Below are positions 54,551 through 64,000 of a stretch of 64,000 nucleotides of DNA, piece after piece. Where the stretch lies: NCBI GenBank assembly GCA_900618795.1, contig UYJD01000001.1:1928723-1992722 (forward strand), in the 5' to 3' direction. Every line of letters begins with the position of its first letter. Within the stretch, counting starts at the first letter, position 1. Below the pieces are notes generated by a model, which made no database searches, was not told the DNA's origin, and saw only the letters and a program-made list of their open reading frames with translations. This DNA comes from Cyanodermella asteris. Lineage: Eukaryota > Ascomycota > Lecanoromycetes > Ostropales > Stictidaceae. The translations under genes and the position numbers were made by a program.

Positions 54551-55323
54551 GGTGGGCAAGTGCGCGCGAAGTCGCAGTGTAGCTATAGCTATGAAACAAT
54601 TGGATATGCGACGGTGGCAAAGCCAAATGCGCGAACAGCAGTAAACAAATGCTGGGCAGGGATGAAGGGCAGATTGTGGGATGCGATGCGATCGATGCGC
54701 GTGTGGTTGGCGGCGCGCAAGTAGTAGTATTAGTATACTTGCGTGGCTGGGAACTGAACTCTGGGAAGTCGCGCATCATTGTTTACTTCGCTCCTTCCGC
54801 GGCTAAGCTGCTTTCGGTCTGCTTTCAGTTCTCGGTTTTCCCCTCCAGCTCCCCTTCTTTCACCACCTCAACACGCTCGTCCAATCACTCCCTCCCTCGC
54901 CCACATCGCTGCCGTTCCCAGCCTCCCTGCAGTTACACCGGCCATTTGCGCTGCGCTGCGCTGCGCTGCTCTGCTCCCAAGGCTACCTTACAGCACGTTT
55001 CCTTTGCGCAACCACGTCCAAGTCCTGCATTCGCTCGCCGAGGCTCCCGTTGCGCCCATCGGGCGGCACGTGGTGCATCTGTTCCTCATCTGTATACAGC
55101 ATGTTCCTCATACTGTACATGGTCCAGACCGTTCGAGCATGGTCGCAAAAGATCGACGTGATCACAGGTCCCCAGTAGACGCATAGTAGCCATCGCATTT
55201 GCACAAATTGTGGTCGAAACATGGCACTCTTTCATTGCCGCATTATGCTCGCTTTGTACGGCAATGTCGACCAATGGTTGCTCTGAACCAACCAATATAT
55301 ACTCGTGTATCAAACAACAGAAC
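54551..55323. other. Intergenic with (CGCTG)n microsatellite
   Basis: Promoter of the four-TM protein. On the plus strand 54.8-54.95 kb is strongly pyrimidine-rich, and at about 54948-54972 a pentamer CGCTG is repeated about five times. The open frame across it is low-complexity and not called. Confidence 0.5.
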
Positions 55324-56262
55324 TCAAGGAACTCCAGGCTCAAAGGCGCGCTTTGCTCGTTGCTGTCGCTGCTTGTGGCTCTTCCGTTTCTCGGAAGTAC
55401 TGTGGATCATGGTCAGAAGGCTGGAGTCCCCAAGGAATGCATCACTCACCTTGACAGTCTTCACCATCAGATCTTGCGTTGCTTCTTCATCCACGACCAG
55501 TGCGTATTTCGGATGCGGCTGCAATGCCGTGATCGTCCATGCATGATTAATTGCGCCCTCCACTCCTTCCTTCACGGCCCTCGCCTTGCCAACTCCATTC
55601 GCGATGATGACCACCTCTCTCGCATCCATAATCGTCCCGACGCCCACTGTCAAAGCTTGCCTGGGCACCTTACTCATGTCCCCATCAAAGAACCGCGAGT
55701 TCGCGTTGATCGTACTCTGAGCCAGCGACTGCACTCTCGTCCGGCTCGAAAGCGAGCTTCCCATTTCGTTGAACGCGATGTGCCCGTCGGGCCCCACGCC
55801 GCCCAGGAACAGTTCGATACCGCCGTAGGAAGCGATCTTTGCTTCGTATGCGGCACATTCGGCTTCCAGGTCCGATGCGAGGCCGTTGAGAAGATTCACA
55901 TTGGCGCGGGGAATGTCGATGTGCGAGAAGAGGTGCTTCCACATGAAGCTGTGATAGGACTCGGGGTGTTCGCGGGGCAAGGCGACGTATTCGTCCATGT
56001 TGAAGGTGACAACATGCTTGAACGAGAGTCGGCCTGCTTTGTGAAATTGAACGAGATATTTGTATATAGCTTCGGGTGACGACCCAGTCGGGAGTCCAAG
56101 GACGAATGGTCGGGTCGATGTTGGATTGTAGGCTAGAATGCGGGAGGTAATGTACTCGGCAGCCCAAAGACTGGCAGCGTCTTTTGTTTCGCGAATGATC
56201 AATTTCCTGATAGCAAGGTTCGTTAGTAGAGGTGGAGATCAAAACATAAATATGTCTATCAT
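55324..56262 (-). CDS. NAG1: Glucosamine-6-phosphate deaminase (NagB/NAG1 type)
   Basis: The main exon (56206-55324) encodes [19 protein letters not shown] through the C-terminus, about 294 residues. The enzyme converts glucosamine-6-phosphate to fructose-6-phosphate and ammonia in the cytosol, the last step of GlcNAc use. Motifs are [18 protein letters not shown], the catalytic-base region [10 protein letters not shown], and the loop [20 protein letters not shown]. The first exon is uncertain. A perfect TACTAAC branch and an acceptor at 56207 show that an intron precedes residue K. The only phase-compatible ATG exon I found is 56262-56246, which implies a 39-bp intron with a weak GTTTTG donor. 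The C-terminal tail ([19 protein letters not shown]) is unusually basic. No other GlcNAc-catabolism gene lies nearby. Confidence 0.88.
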
Positions 56263-56814
56263 GACTCGAAATTGCACAGAGTCCCATGGGGTATGTCAGA
56301 GACGAAAATTTAAATGCGACTTGTTTGAGTAATTTTATCCACCTACATTTCGATCAGTGGATCGTTTTTGATCGGGGTGGCTCTGCTAGATTGGGGCGAG
56401 AGTGTAGCACAACAGCAGCGGTTTCACGAATGCTCCGAGTCAATCGACGTGTCCTTGTCGAGGAGTGCAAAGTGCCACGACCTGGCGTTACTTTTGCTGG
56501 TGTGATTCTGTCTCGTATCGGTCGGAGATGCCGGCCGCCGATTGGAGCTGGGGAACATCCAGGGTCCGCATCAAGGGACTTCGGCTCATCTCAACTCGAC
56601 GTCTCCTTGCTTGAGCCAGAAAACTACATGAAAATCACGCTTGCATCTCATCGACAGACTCGAGGTGCCTTGGTTCGAATTCTACTGCTTGTTCTTGCCA
56701 ACACTAGATCGGCTGAGTGCGTGTACTGCCCTTCCCGTGGCTGATCAGCTTCATCTTGCGCCAGAGCTCATCTTCATATAGGTAGCACTTGGTAATTCGT
56801 ACTGTGACCGTACT
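56263..56814. other. Intergenic between divergent genes
   Basis: 0.55 kb that holds the promoters of the deaminase and the metallopeptidase gene. Nothing further was recognised. Confidence 0.4.
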
Positions 56815-57720
56815 ATGGGAGTAGATCAGCCAGGAACCTCAAAAGTGCCACCAGCAATCCCCCTCGCCATGTCATCTGCCGATCAGAAGCCCACTTCAAC
56901 GTCTACGCAGCAAGCTCCCTCATCCCAACAACCGACAGCATCTCCAATTCCAATCCGGCCGGGTCTGAACCAAGGCCAGGACCAAACCCAATCCTCTGCT
57001 TTCGGCAGCGACAGATTCAGAGCAAGTCCACGTCTCGAGCCATGCCGTCCTCTGCCCCACAACTGGCCTCAGCCACGCCTACGCTTCCAATGCCACGATG
57101 TCTCACATAAAGCCGCTGACATACTATTCGAGTACAACAATCCGACCCGACTGCTTCAAGGGGCCGTCGACATTGTCCTCTCCACACTCTACGCACCATC
57201 ATCTAAGCGTTCCGGTATTCCGCCCGTCAAGAGCATCACCTTGATCCTACGAGAAATGGACGGTGTCGCGTACACGACGGGGAACAGTGAGTTGGGTGAC
57301 GACAGTCACAAGGAGATTCATTTCAACCTCAATCACATCACGAATTCGGGACCCAATAAGGCGCGGATGGTCAATGAGATACGGGGTGTTGTTGTGCATG
57401 AAATGGTGCACTGCTGGCAATGGAATGGAAATGGGCATGCGCCTGGTGGGTTGATCGAGGGTATGGCGGATTGGGTACGATTGAAGGCGGGACTCAGTCC
57501 TCCGCACTGGAGGAAGGAGACTGGCTCAGATTGGGATGCTGGGTATCAGCATACGGCCTACTTCTTGGACTGGCTGGATGCAAAGTATGGGAATGGAAAA
57601 GTCATCAAGCTGAACGGGGAACTGAGGGGCAAGAAGTATGAGGAGAGCATCTGGGTCGATGTCTTCGGTCACAAGGTGCAGAAGTTGTTCGATGACTACC
57701 AGCAATCCTTGAAAGCGTAA
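56815..57720 (+). CDS. Basic secretory protein (BSP) family metallopeptidase-like protein
   Basis: Intronless, 301 residues. The first 80 residues are Pro/Ser/Gln-rich and disordered-looking with no signal peptide, so despite the family name it is probably cytosolic. The domain (about 88-300) has the zinc motif HEMVH (195-199) in GVVVHEMVHCWQWNGNG, then GGLIEGMADWVRLKAGL with the conserved Glu215. YQHTAYFLDWLDAKYGNG follows. Plant members are secreted defence proteins and fungal members are largely uncharacterised. Peptidase activity is likely from the motif but unproven. Confidence 0.88.
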   Translation: MGVDQPGTSKVPPAIPLAMSSADQKPTSTSTQQAPSSQQPTASPIPIRPGLNQGQDQTQSSAFGSDRFRASPRLEPCRPLPHNWPQPRLRFQCHDVSHKAADILFEYNNPTRLLQGAVDIVLSTLYAPSSKRSGIPPVKSITLILREMDGVAYTTGNSELGDDSHKEIHFNLNHITNSGPNKARMVNEIRGVVVHEMVHCWQWNGNGHAPGGLIEGMADWVRLKAGLSPPHWRKETGSDWDAGYQHTAYFLDWLDAKYGNGKVIKLNGELRGKKYEESIWVDVFGHKVQKLFDDYQQSLKA

Positions 57721-58688
57721 TCGCTTTGGTTGTTGTCTTCGCGCATCCATGCATTGAGGATGTGGACATTGACAGGTACAGAGCAGCGCATCAGGCCGTT
57801 TACTCCGCTCCGACAAAATCCAATGAGCAGCCGGAGATTAGCTACAGCAATGCAAGAGGCCAAATACATTGTGAGCAGGCACTCTTTCGATCAACATGAA
57901 AAGCACTTGGATGTCTGAATCAGAGCCACGACGTCTCAGCCTCGGCAGCCTCAGCGCACTACCTGGTTCTCAATTCCAGCCACGTCTTCCAACATCGTTG
58001 AGGCGAGGTCTGGGTCTCTTGAGCCGAGACCCAAGCTGCCGCAGTGCGACCTGCAGCGCATCAAACGTGGCAGAAGGACAATGATAGCGGTCTCGGCAAC
58101 GGTGTCCGACAGAAAGACACGCAGCAGGTCTCGGCTAGCAAGCTGAATGGATGCTTCCATTTGTGCCTACCTAGATAGACTCTAGACCAACTACATGCGC
58201 CACCCATCGACCGCAGCATAGTTGACCACTAGTCGTTGATCAGAAGACAGAAGCGTAGGCAGTTGGGCGCCAAATTCGCCAGACGAGTCTAGCGCGCGAG
58301 ATGGAAAGTCGGCTGTTTCCGGGAGCTGCCGACCAGCCAGTAACCTGGAGTGCTCGGATTCCCTGATAGGATCAACAGTTCTTCCATCTTTTTATGGATG
58401 CAACTTGCGTTTCAGCCGCAGATATGGGCTATGTTCCAAACCCAGCTGCTGAAAGCCAGCTTCACGGCGCCAGGCACTGCGACCCTGCCTGGCCCGAGCT
58501 GATTCTGACTCTGACTCTCGCCGTTGACAATCTGCAAACATGTCAATCATGGCGCTCAATTGACGCACTCCAACCCTCTTGTGCTCCCTACAAGGGCATC
58601 ACCCAATCCCTTTTGCGTGTTACCTAGCATTTACTGACGATCTCGACGACTAACGAACAACTGGGCACTTCAAACTCACGCTGAAGAG
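57721..58688. other. Intergenic, upstream of the DUF3176-like gene
   Basis: Nearly 1 kb without a supported gene. Small frames lack any domain or splice logic. Confidence 0.45.
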
Positions 58689-60920
58689 ATGGACTTCGGA
58701 ACTGGAAATCCGGGTTCGAGACATCAGAGGCTCGCCTCCTTCGGCAGTCGAAGGTCGAGCATCAGCTCAATGAGTGATGACGGCACGCGCATTGGAGGGC
58801 GAGATTGGCGAAGCAGGTCCAGAGCTTCATCACAACATCACATCCTGTCGCCGCCAATTGCGGATCACAGTCGGTCTGTCAGCGCATCCAGCTTCACAAA
58901 AGATCCCCCACCTCGAGACACATACGAACATGAACGGACAAGCATGTCGGAGCACCCGCGCTCGGCGCGAAAGGCCAAGAGCATTGCAAACATATCGCTG
59001 TTGACGGGCTTCAAGAGACCGAAATGGCTGGGTTGGTTCAGGCAGAAATACTGGGCGTACGAGGTTTTTGGTCTGGTTGGAAGTCTGCTGCTTTTCCTAA
59101 CACTCGTCGGCTTGCTGAGGGCATTTGATCACCAAGAATATCAGAAGTGGAGCTTTGGGATCACGCTAAACGCGCTTGTCTCGTTGATTGTCACTCTCTT
59201 GGGTCTCGCACTGGTCATGCCGGTCCAGTCGTGTCTCGGTCAGCTGAAATGGAATCGCTTTCGACGGCATGGAGGTGAGCTGCGCGAGTTCGACCTCCAC
59301 GACCAGGCAAGCAGAACGGCTTGGGGCTCTGCAAAACTCATCGTCAAGAAACCGTTGCAGGCTCACGGCACCCTTGCCGCATTCATCATGATCGCTATCC
59401 AGACCATCGCGCCTTTTGTGCAACAGATCATCACGATTGGGCCAGAAGACTACAACTTCTACAATGCCACGGTCCCGGTCGCACGTTCTTACGTCGAGAC
59501 TGGCAATCCAGCGCTGCCTGTAGATCAGCTTACTCAGTTCTCGGTATACCAGGCGCTTTACACCCTCAATCCCGGCGAATGGCCTTACCCAGTGTATCCC
59601 ACCGTCAAGAACACAGATAATGCAACTTTCAATCAATACGCCAGTCTTGGTCTGACTTCCGAGTGCAAGGATATCAGCGACAAGCTTACGAAAAAAGACG
59701 TCAGCTATGCGAGCTCAACAACAGACCACTATTTCAAAGTCAGCGGCTTCGACCTTGCACTTTCCAACGGCCATACCTTCACCAGTTCGGTTGTATCCGG
59801 AGAATCGGTTGTATCCGGAGAAGATGTTGGACCTGGTGCGCTCAAGCTCGGCATGTTCGACATTAGCGCTAGCTATGACACTATCGCATTCGCGGATAGG
59901 GGCAACGTGGTAGTTGACTGGACTTCCATCTACATGCCCCCTCTCAAGCGTGACTTCCCCGGCAATGCGAAACCTATTGCCACGGAATGCATCATCCAAT
60001 TCGCAGGGTGGCCTTTGACGTCGAACTTCACAGCTGGGAGAGCCGTTGCCTTCATTGAGTCTTTCCAAGACGGCGCCCAACCAATAGTTGACAACTCGGT
60101 AGCAGCACAGAAGGCGAGTCCATGGCTCAGCTACAAAAACAATGCAGCATCGACGCCAAGTGCCACGACGAGTGCGAAGGCAAATCAACGACGAGCCGAC
60201 ACGCCCACATGTGTCAATGTGACAGTCCCAGCCGGGCCAGGACACTCCGAAAACATTGGAACCTGCTTCACAACGAGATCACGCCTCGCAAAGTTTCTCG
60301 GTGATACCTTTCATGGTGCGGTCACCACGACCGCGAATCCAGATCAGATCCTACGCAACGACTCCAAAACTGACATTCTTAGCTCGCAGTCGGATGTTGT
60401 TGGATCCATCGCAAGTGTCATTGGAGGGCCGCCATTTACCAGCGTAGCTGGATTTGACATTGCGTGGATGATGAAAGCGGTAGCGTACGGCCTGACCGAT
60501 AGCCTGCGAACGGCATCGCCTGATGCGGACCGCCAGTTCGTCACAGGTCTCGCACATTCCAGCCACATCATATACCAGATCAGATGGCAGTGGGCCGTCG
60601 CGCCAGTCTTGCTTTTGCTCATGACCACAGCTCTTCTCATTTGGACCATCATCGACACGAGGCGCAAGAACCTTCCGGTTTGGAGCACCAGCTGTCTGGC
60701 TGATCTGGTTCACGGACTCGACGACACGTCGCGCAATACTATGATGAGCATCGATGAGGTTGAACAGCTCGAACGCACCTCCGAGCGGATTAAAGTGTTC
60801 TTGAGGCCGTCAGATCGAGTGCTTGCTGCAGTAGACTCAGGTCCATTGTCTGGCACGTCAATTGAATTTTCAAACAGGGGTAACAGTGTCCAACCATATC
60901 AGCCGATCTCCCATTCTTGA
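58689..60920 (+). CDS. DUF3176-like fungal integral membrane protein
   Basis: Intronless, 743 residues. A Ser/Arg-rich cytosolic N-terminus (about 1-110) leads to TM segments at about 123-143, 158-180 and 228-248. A large probably extracytoplasmic domain of about 390 residues follows, with N-glycosylation sequons and several Cys, then a final TM (about 635-657, VAPVLLLLMTTALLIWTII) and a cytosolic tail. The pattern, including KWSFGITLNALVSLIVTLLG and the return helix, fits the fungus-specific DUF3176 family. No function is established. An 18-bp direct duplication (VVSGES/VVSGED, near 59800) lies in the large domain. Confidence 0.82.
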   Translation: MDFGTGNPGSRHQRLASFGSRRSSISSMSDDGTRIGGRDWRSRSRASSQHHILSPPIADHSRSVSASSFTKDPPPRDTYEHERTSMSEHPRSARKAKSIANISLLTGFKRPKWLGWFRQKYWAYEVFGLVGSLLLFLTLVGLLRAFDHQEYQKWSFGITLNALVSLIVTLLGLALVMPVQSCLGQLKWNRFRRHGGELREFDLHDQASRTAWGSAKLIVKKPLQAHGTLAAFIMIAIQTIAPFVQQIITIGPEDYNFYNATVPVARSYVETGNPALPVDQLTQFSVYQALYTLNPGEWPYPVYPTVKNTDNATFNQYASLGLTSECKDISDKLTKKDVSYASSTTDHYFKVSGFDLALSNGHTFTSSVVSGESVVSGEDVGPGALKLGMFDISASYDTIAFADRGNVVVDWTSIYMPPLKRDFPGNAKPIATECIIQFAGWPLTSNFTAGRAVAFIESFQDGAQPIVDNSVAAQKASPWLSYKNNAASTPSATTSAKANQRRADTPTCVNVTVPAGPGHSENIGTCFTTRSRLAKFLGDTFHGAVTTTANPDQILRNDSKTDILSSQSDVVGSIASVIGGPPFTSVAGFDIAWMMKAVAYGLTDSLRTASPDADRQFVTGLAHSSHIIYQIRWQWAVAPVLLLLMTTALLIWTIIDTRRKNLPVWSTSCLADLVHGLDDTSRNTMMSIDEVEQLERTSERIKVFLRPSDRVLAAVDSGPLSGTSIEFSNRGNSVQPYQPISHS

Positions 60921-61732
60921 AAGATCTTTTGATCGGATTGAGATGATTTGAGATAGGCAGCTAACAGCATACCTGCATTCCGGGAGTCTCTTGCTTTGTC
61001 TAGCGTTCAAGCGTGTTTAATGACCATACATTGGCGCAAAGCGATCCGACATTCACATGTTCTGGCAGCTAATAGCATGCATTTGTTCGGACTTCTTTTT
61101 GTGTACATTCCTGATTCCGTCCTCACAAGCGAGATCCTCGACCACCTCGTCATAGCTGAGCGAAGTTCTCTTCACACAGGACGATTCGATCAGAGGCAGG
61201 TATGCGGATGCCGGCCCACTCAGAGACCATTCAACCGACCGGCGCAGTGGCATAAAGTACCTTTACACCATACCCTTTACACCACGTCGCACGATCGATT
61301 GCAGCTGGCTTCATCTAGGCTGGATGGGTTCGCAGACTCGGTCGAATATGATGGTAATCTGCCCTGCGTTATCCAGAATCTGCGCAGTCCTTCTGCACGC
61401 TGGCGCTTGACCCATAAGCTGCTTTCCCGTCAGCCCCATTGCAGCACACCCTCTCATCATCAGCATTTGAGTTCCCCTTTTTCTTCCTCCACCAAGCTCT
61501 GTATTTGAAAATGCCAGGATGAGTTTTAGTTCGCCCGGACCCTTTAGAGTCTTACGGTCTCGCCTTTGATCTTTATGTCTGCATTCATGGGCTACATAAG
61601 AAGATGGGTTGCACATCTCTGCTGTTGTCCTTTTTTGTGTTCCTTGGCCCACTTTCCATGTGTGTTCAATCATTTGCGCAAAGGCTTCTTGCCCATTTAA
61701 GCGCAAAATCTGGGTAACGTACCTGATACATT
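60921..61732. other. Intergenic
   Basis: 0.8 kb between the DUF3176-like gene and the decayed rhodopsin-domain gene. I see no supported feature. Confidence 0.45.
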
Positions 61733-62728
61733 ATGCCTCCGACTCACACCAACTCGTCTGCAATTGTATGGACGCTCTTCGCGATCGCCACAGTCTGCGT
61801 CCCCGCACGCGGCTGCGTTCGAATGGAAATACCTTCTATCGGCAACGACGACTGGCCCATGTTCATCGCATGGTTATAGGCCTCCGTATACGTTTTTATC
61901 GCGGAGATCCTGTACTACAGACCCCAACAAGGACCAGAGGCCAAACTCGCATGACACTGAACCCTAGACACGATTGCGGGTATTGCAGGCTATTTCTGCA
62001 CCCTTGCCGGTAAAACTAGCGTCGCTTTCTTCTTGCTCCGCATTATCGGGCCGCCGATGAGATGTTCTCGTTGCTTTATCGGCCTCACCATTTTCGGACT
62101 GATCGTAACGCCCTTCCTTGCTCTTCTCAGTACGGTGTTCGCGATTTATACGCCGGAGCGATTGGCACTACAGGTCATGGCGGGATGTATGCCAGCCTCG
62201 GTCAATATTGGGTTCTTCCAGGCCTCGAATTTTCATGGAACGTTTGTCGATATCGCCTATAGTACCCCACCGATCTACATCGTTCGCGGCTTGGAGATGA
62301 GCGGAAAGCGGAAGCTGATTCTCAGCGTCCTTCTCGTACTTGGTTGGATCTCGGAGGTGTTCAGTCTGCTCCGTGCCGTTTCGAATACTGGCCGCTGCAC
62401 AAAAGGTTAAGTCGCATACGTGATTCCCTTGGCGGGATCGATGGGGCAGAATCTCGTCATGATTTGCGGGGGTCTTGCCACTCTGACGCCTTTGTATTAT
62501 TCTTGGACCACTGGCGAACCTTTGCGGTCTGATATTTTTCTGTGGAGACAGTACCACCTGGGCCGCAACACTACGGCGGGCCAGCATGAGGAGGGACAGA
62601 AAAGCGTTCCAGTGTTTGGTAACGCGTCAATCTCGACTGGGCAGAGTCGGCTCAACATTATGGCTCCGGGCATCGATGTGTACAATGACCTCGAGGTTGA
62701 TTCCTCAAAAAGAGTTGGTCTGGTCTGA
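61733..62728 (+). pseudogene. Decayed rhodopsin-domain (SAT4-type) membrane protein gene
   Basis: One frame from ATG 61733 to TGA 62728 carries recognisable pieces of the fungal seven-TM rhodopsin-like domain family. These are GNDDWPMFIAW, then GYFCTLAGKTSVAFFLLRI, IYIVRGLEMSGKRKLILSVL, and GQNLVMICGGLATLTPLYYSW. It is broken by in-frame stops at 61877 (TAG), 61952 and 61958 (TGA) and 62408 (TAA). The region expected to read like YGLGRHIYD after the second helix is degraded. Introns might remove one stop but not all. The frame itself is preserved throughout, which suggests fairly recent loss. Intact members are plasma-membrane proteins of mostly unknown function. Confidence 0.75.
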
Positions 62729-63278
62729 CGGAGCTCCATGGGCAGGAGGCAAGGTGGGCTTTCGACAATTGCGTGAGTAGGTGGTCGGGATGGTCGCCTA
62801 ACGGAGCCTGCTTGATGGCTTTCGTTTGATTCAAATTGAATAAGGGTATTCTTCAGGGTTGATGTCACCATTTCGTTACGCTTTCCACGCGCGATATAAG
62901 GCCTCAGTCTTAGCATTTTCTGTAACTAGTTGTGATTCGCGACACTTGGTTGTTGATCAGGACGACCATGTGTCTTACTGAGTCTGTAACGCTTTGAATC
63001 TTATTACATGAACTGAATTTGTATATCATACATGGCGGAGAGTCTGCCCTCAACGCCGAGGTCTTCCGTGCGATGCTATGCAAAATGCCAAAGGGCGAAT
63101 ACTAGTAACACAAGAAGTCATCGTTCCGCAACGCGCCCTCTGTCTTTGCCTGCGTGCGTTGGCAGTGTCGAAATGGAAGATGATCAACTCCACTCATCGG
63201 CAAAGCGAGGCTCTGCTGTTGCCGTCCGAGGTCGGACGGAGCTGTCAACAGCATTTCGATAGCAGTGCATTGCTTGGC
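62729..63278. other. Intergenic, between convergent gene ends
   Basis: 0.55 kb, comparatively AT-rich in 62.8-63.05 kb. I see no supported feature. Confidence 0.45.
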
Positions 63279-64000
63279 TCACACAATGATCTCGCCACCG
63301 TCAACGTGCGCTGGTTCCCACGCCGCGCCGTCCTTGCCTTCTACGTCACTCGGCACGGCGACTTTGAGTGGGCTGTAGAGATACCATCCTTTCAAAGCTG
63401 CAATGGCTGCTCGTATCCTCGCCTCGTCCAAACTACCTCCGGCACCTTCGCCGAGCTTCTCCCTCCCACTAAACACGCCAATGACGAACACAGGATGCCG
63501 CGATCGTCGACCAGTTTCCGAGATGATTCTGGCAACAGGCCGCTCGAAACCTTCTCTGGCGCAAAGTCGCGATAAATCTCGGGTCGGCTGCTCAAAGTAA
63601 AACATGCGGCTCACGTCGAGCTTGCGACTGCGAATGTGTTTATCAAAGAACTGTTTTGCGGCATCTCTGCCGGCGTGTAGGTATAAGGCACCCATCAGTG
63701 CTTGGAGGAAGGACAGGCTGGCTTCCTCTAGCGTTGTCCTCGAGTCATCTCTTTCACGGCTCTCCACCTGCTGTGCCAGCTCTGGTCGCTCGGCGATATC
63801 AAGTGGCCCGAAATGGGCATCGGCAATACTCGCTGAACTGTCGGTGGGCTTCCACTGGAGGCCGCCCCATTGCTTGGATTCGTCCTTCAGAATGTCTTTT
63901 TGTAGTTTTCCGTCGCCAGCCAAGTCTGCGTTGCCGGGTGTCTTGCGCAAGAATTGTAGCAAACCAGGATCAACCTCTCCGCCGGGTTCAGCGACTGCCT
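63279..64000 (-). CDS. MRPL3: Mitochondrial ribosomal protein MRPL3 (mL44), 5' partial
   Basis: The frame is open from the window end to the stop at 63279, giving about 239 C-terminal residues. It matches the fungal mL44 pattern: the end of the RNase III-like domain (EASLSFLQALMGALYLHAG) followed by a double-stranded-RNA-binding-like domain. That domain contains RDLSRLCAREGFERPVARII, PVFVIGVFSGREKLGEGAG and AAIAALKGWYLYSPL. The protein belongs to the large mitoribosomal subunit and is not expected to act as a nuclease. The N-terminus with presequence lies beyond the window. Confidence 0.93.
   Translation of the reverse strand, partial: AVAEPGGEVDPGLLQFLRKTPGNADLAGDGKLQKDILKDESKQWGGLQWKPTDSSASIADAHFGPLDIAERPELAQQVESRERDDSRTTLEEASLSFLQALMGALYLHAGRDAAKQFFDKHIRSRKLDVSRMFYFEQPTRDLSRLCAREGFERPVARIISETGRRSRHPVFVIGVFSGREKLGEGAGGSLDEARIRAAIAALKGWYLYSPLKVAVPSDVEGKDGAAWEPAHVDGGEIIV

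Noticed and set aside
54779-55186. 135-codon plus-strand frame
   Set aside because: Low-complexity, driven by a pyrimidine-rich tract and the CGCTG microsatellite.
56660-56700. tRNA B-box-like GGTTCGAATTC
   Set aside because: The flanking bases do not form a T-stem and no A box or acceptor stem is present at the right distance.

Overview
The window is nuclear DNA of a filamentous ascomycete, most likely a dothideomycete or a near relative. Genes are compact and GC-rich at third codon positions, with few short introns (about 46-100 bp, GT..AG, branch points of the CTRAY type such as CTAAC or CTGAC). Both strands are used, and several genes share divergent promoters or meet tail to tail. The lineage call is inferred from gene content and intron style; I could not test it with a search.

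Layout. 1-12 kb: 3' end of a MetE-like protein, the Tudor splicing factor SPF30 divergent from a tiny three-exon mitochondrial bL33 gene, a large unrecognised coiled-coil protein, and proteasome subunit RPN7 divergent from mRNA cap methyltransferase ABD1. 13-21 kb: a GIT1-like MFS permease, an unrecognised protein whose frame holds two in-frame TAG codons, and a mitochondrial oxoglutarate-type carrier. 21.7-26 kb: three minus-strand genes for secreted products (GPI-anchored Ser/Thr/Ala-rich protein, small Cys protein, GH79 hydrolase). 26-40.3 kb: housekeeping genes OCT1 and TGS1 (divergent), TAF1 tail to tail with a conserved probable mitochondrial protein, and RAD4 tail to tail with a CCDC130/Saf4-type splicing factor.

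40.4-48 kb is the accessory part. It holds an unrecognised reading frame with different codon use, a 125-bp assembly gap flanked by a fold-back minisatellite, an intact six-exon cytochrome P450, a DHA2-type drug exporter and the 5' stump of a second P450. 48-64 kb returns to core genes: a UBE2S-type E2, a BTB protein broken by an in-frame TAG, eIF2-alpha, a four-TM protein with a SAP/HeH-like N-terminus, glucosamine-6-phosphate deaminase, a cytosolic basic-secretory-protein-type metallopeptidase, a DUF3176-like membrane protein, a decayed rhodopsin-domain membrane protein gene, and the 3' part of mitochondrial ribosomal protein MRPL3.

Functional themes: RNA capping and splicing (ABD1, TGS1, SPF30, CCDC130/Saf4), transcription and translation initiation (TAF1, eIF2-alpha), mitochondrial biogenesis (bL33, mL44, OCT1, carrier), and ubiquitin-proteasome work (RPN7, UBE2S). 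I found no convincing tRNA gene, CRISPR array or intact transposon.
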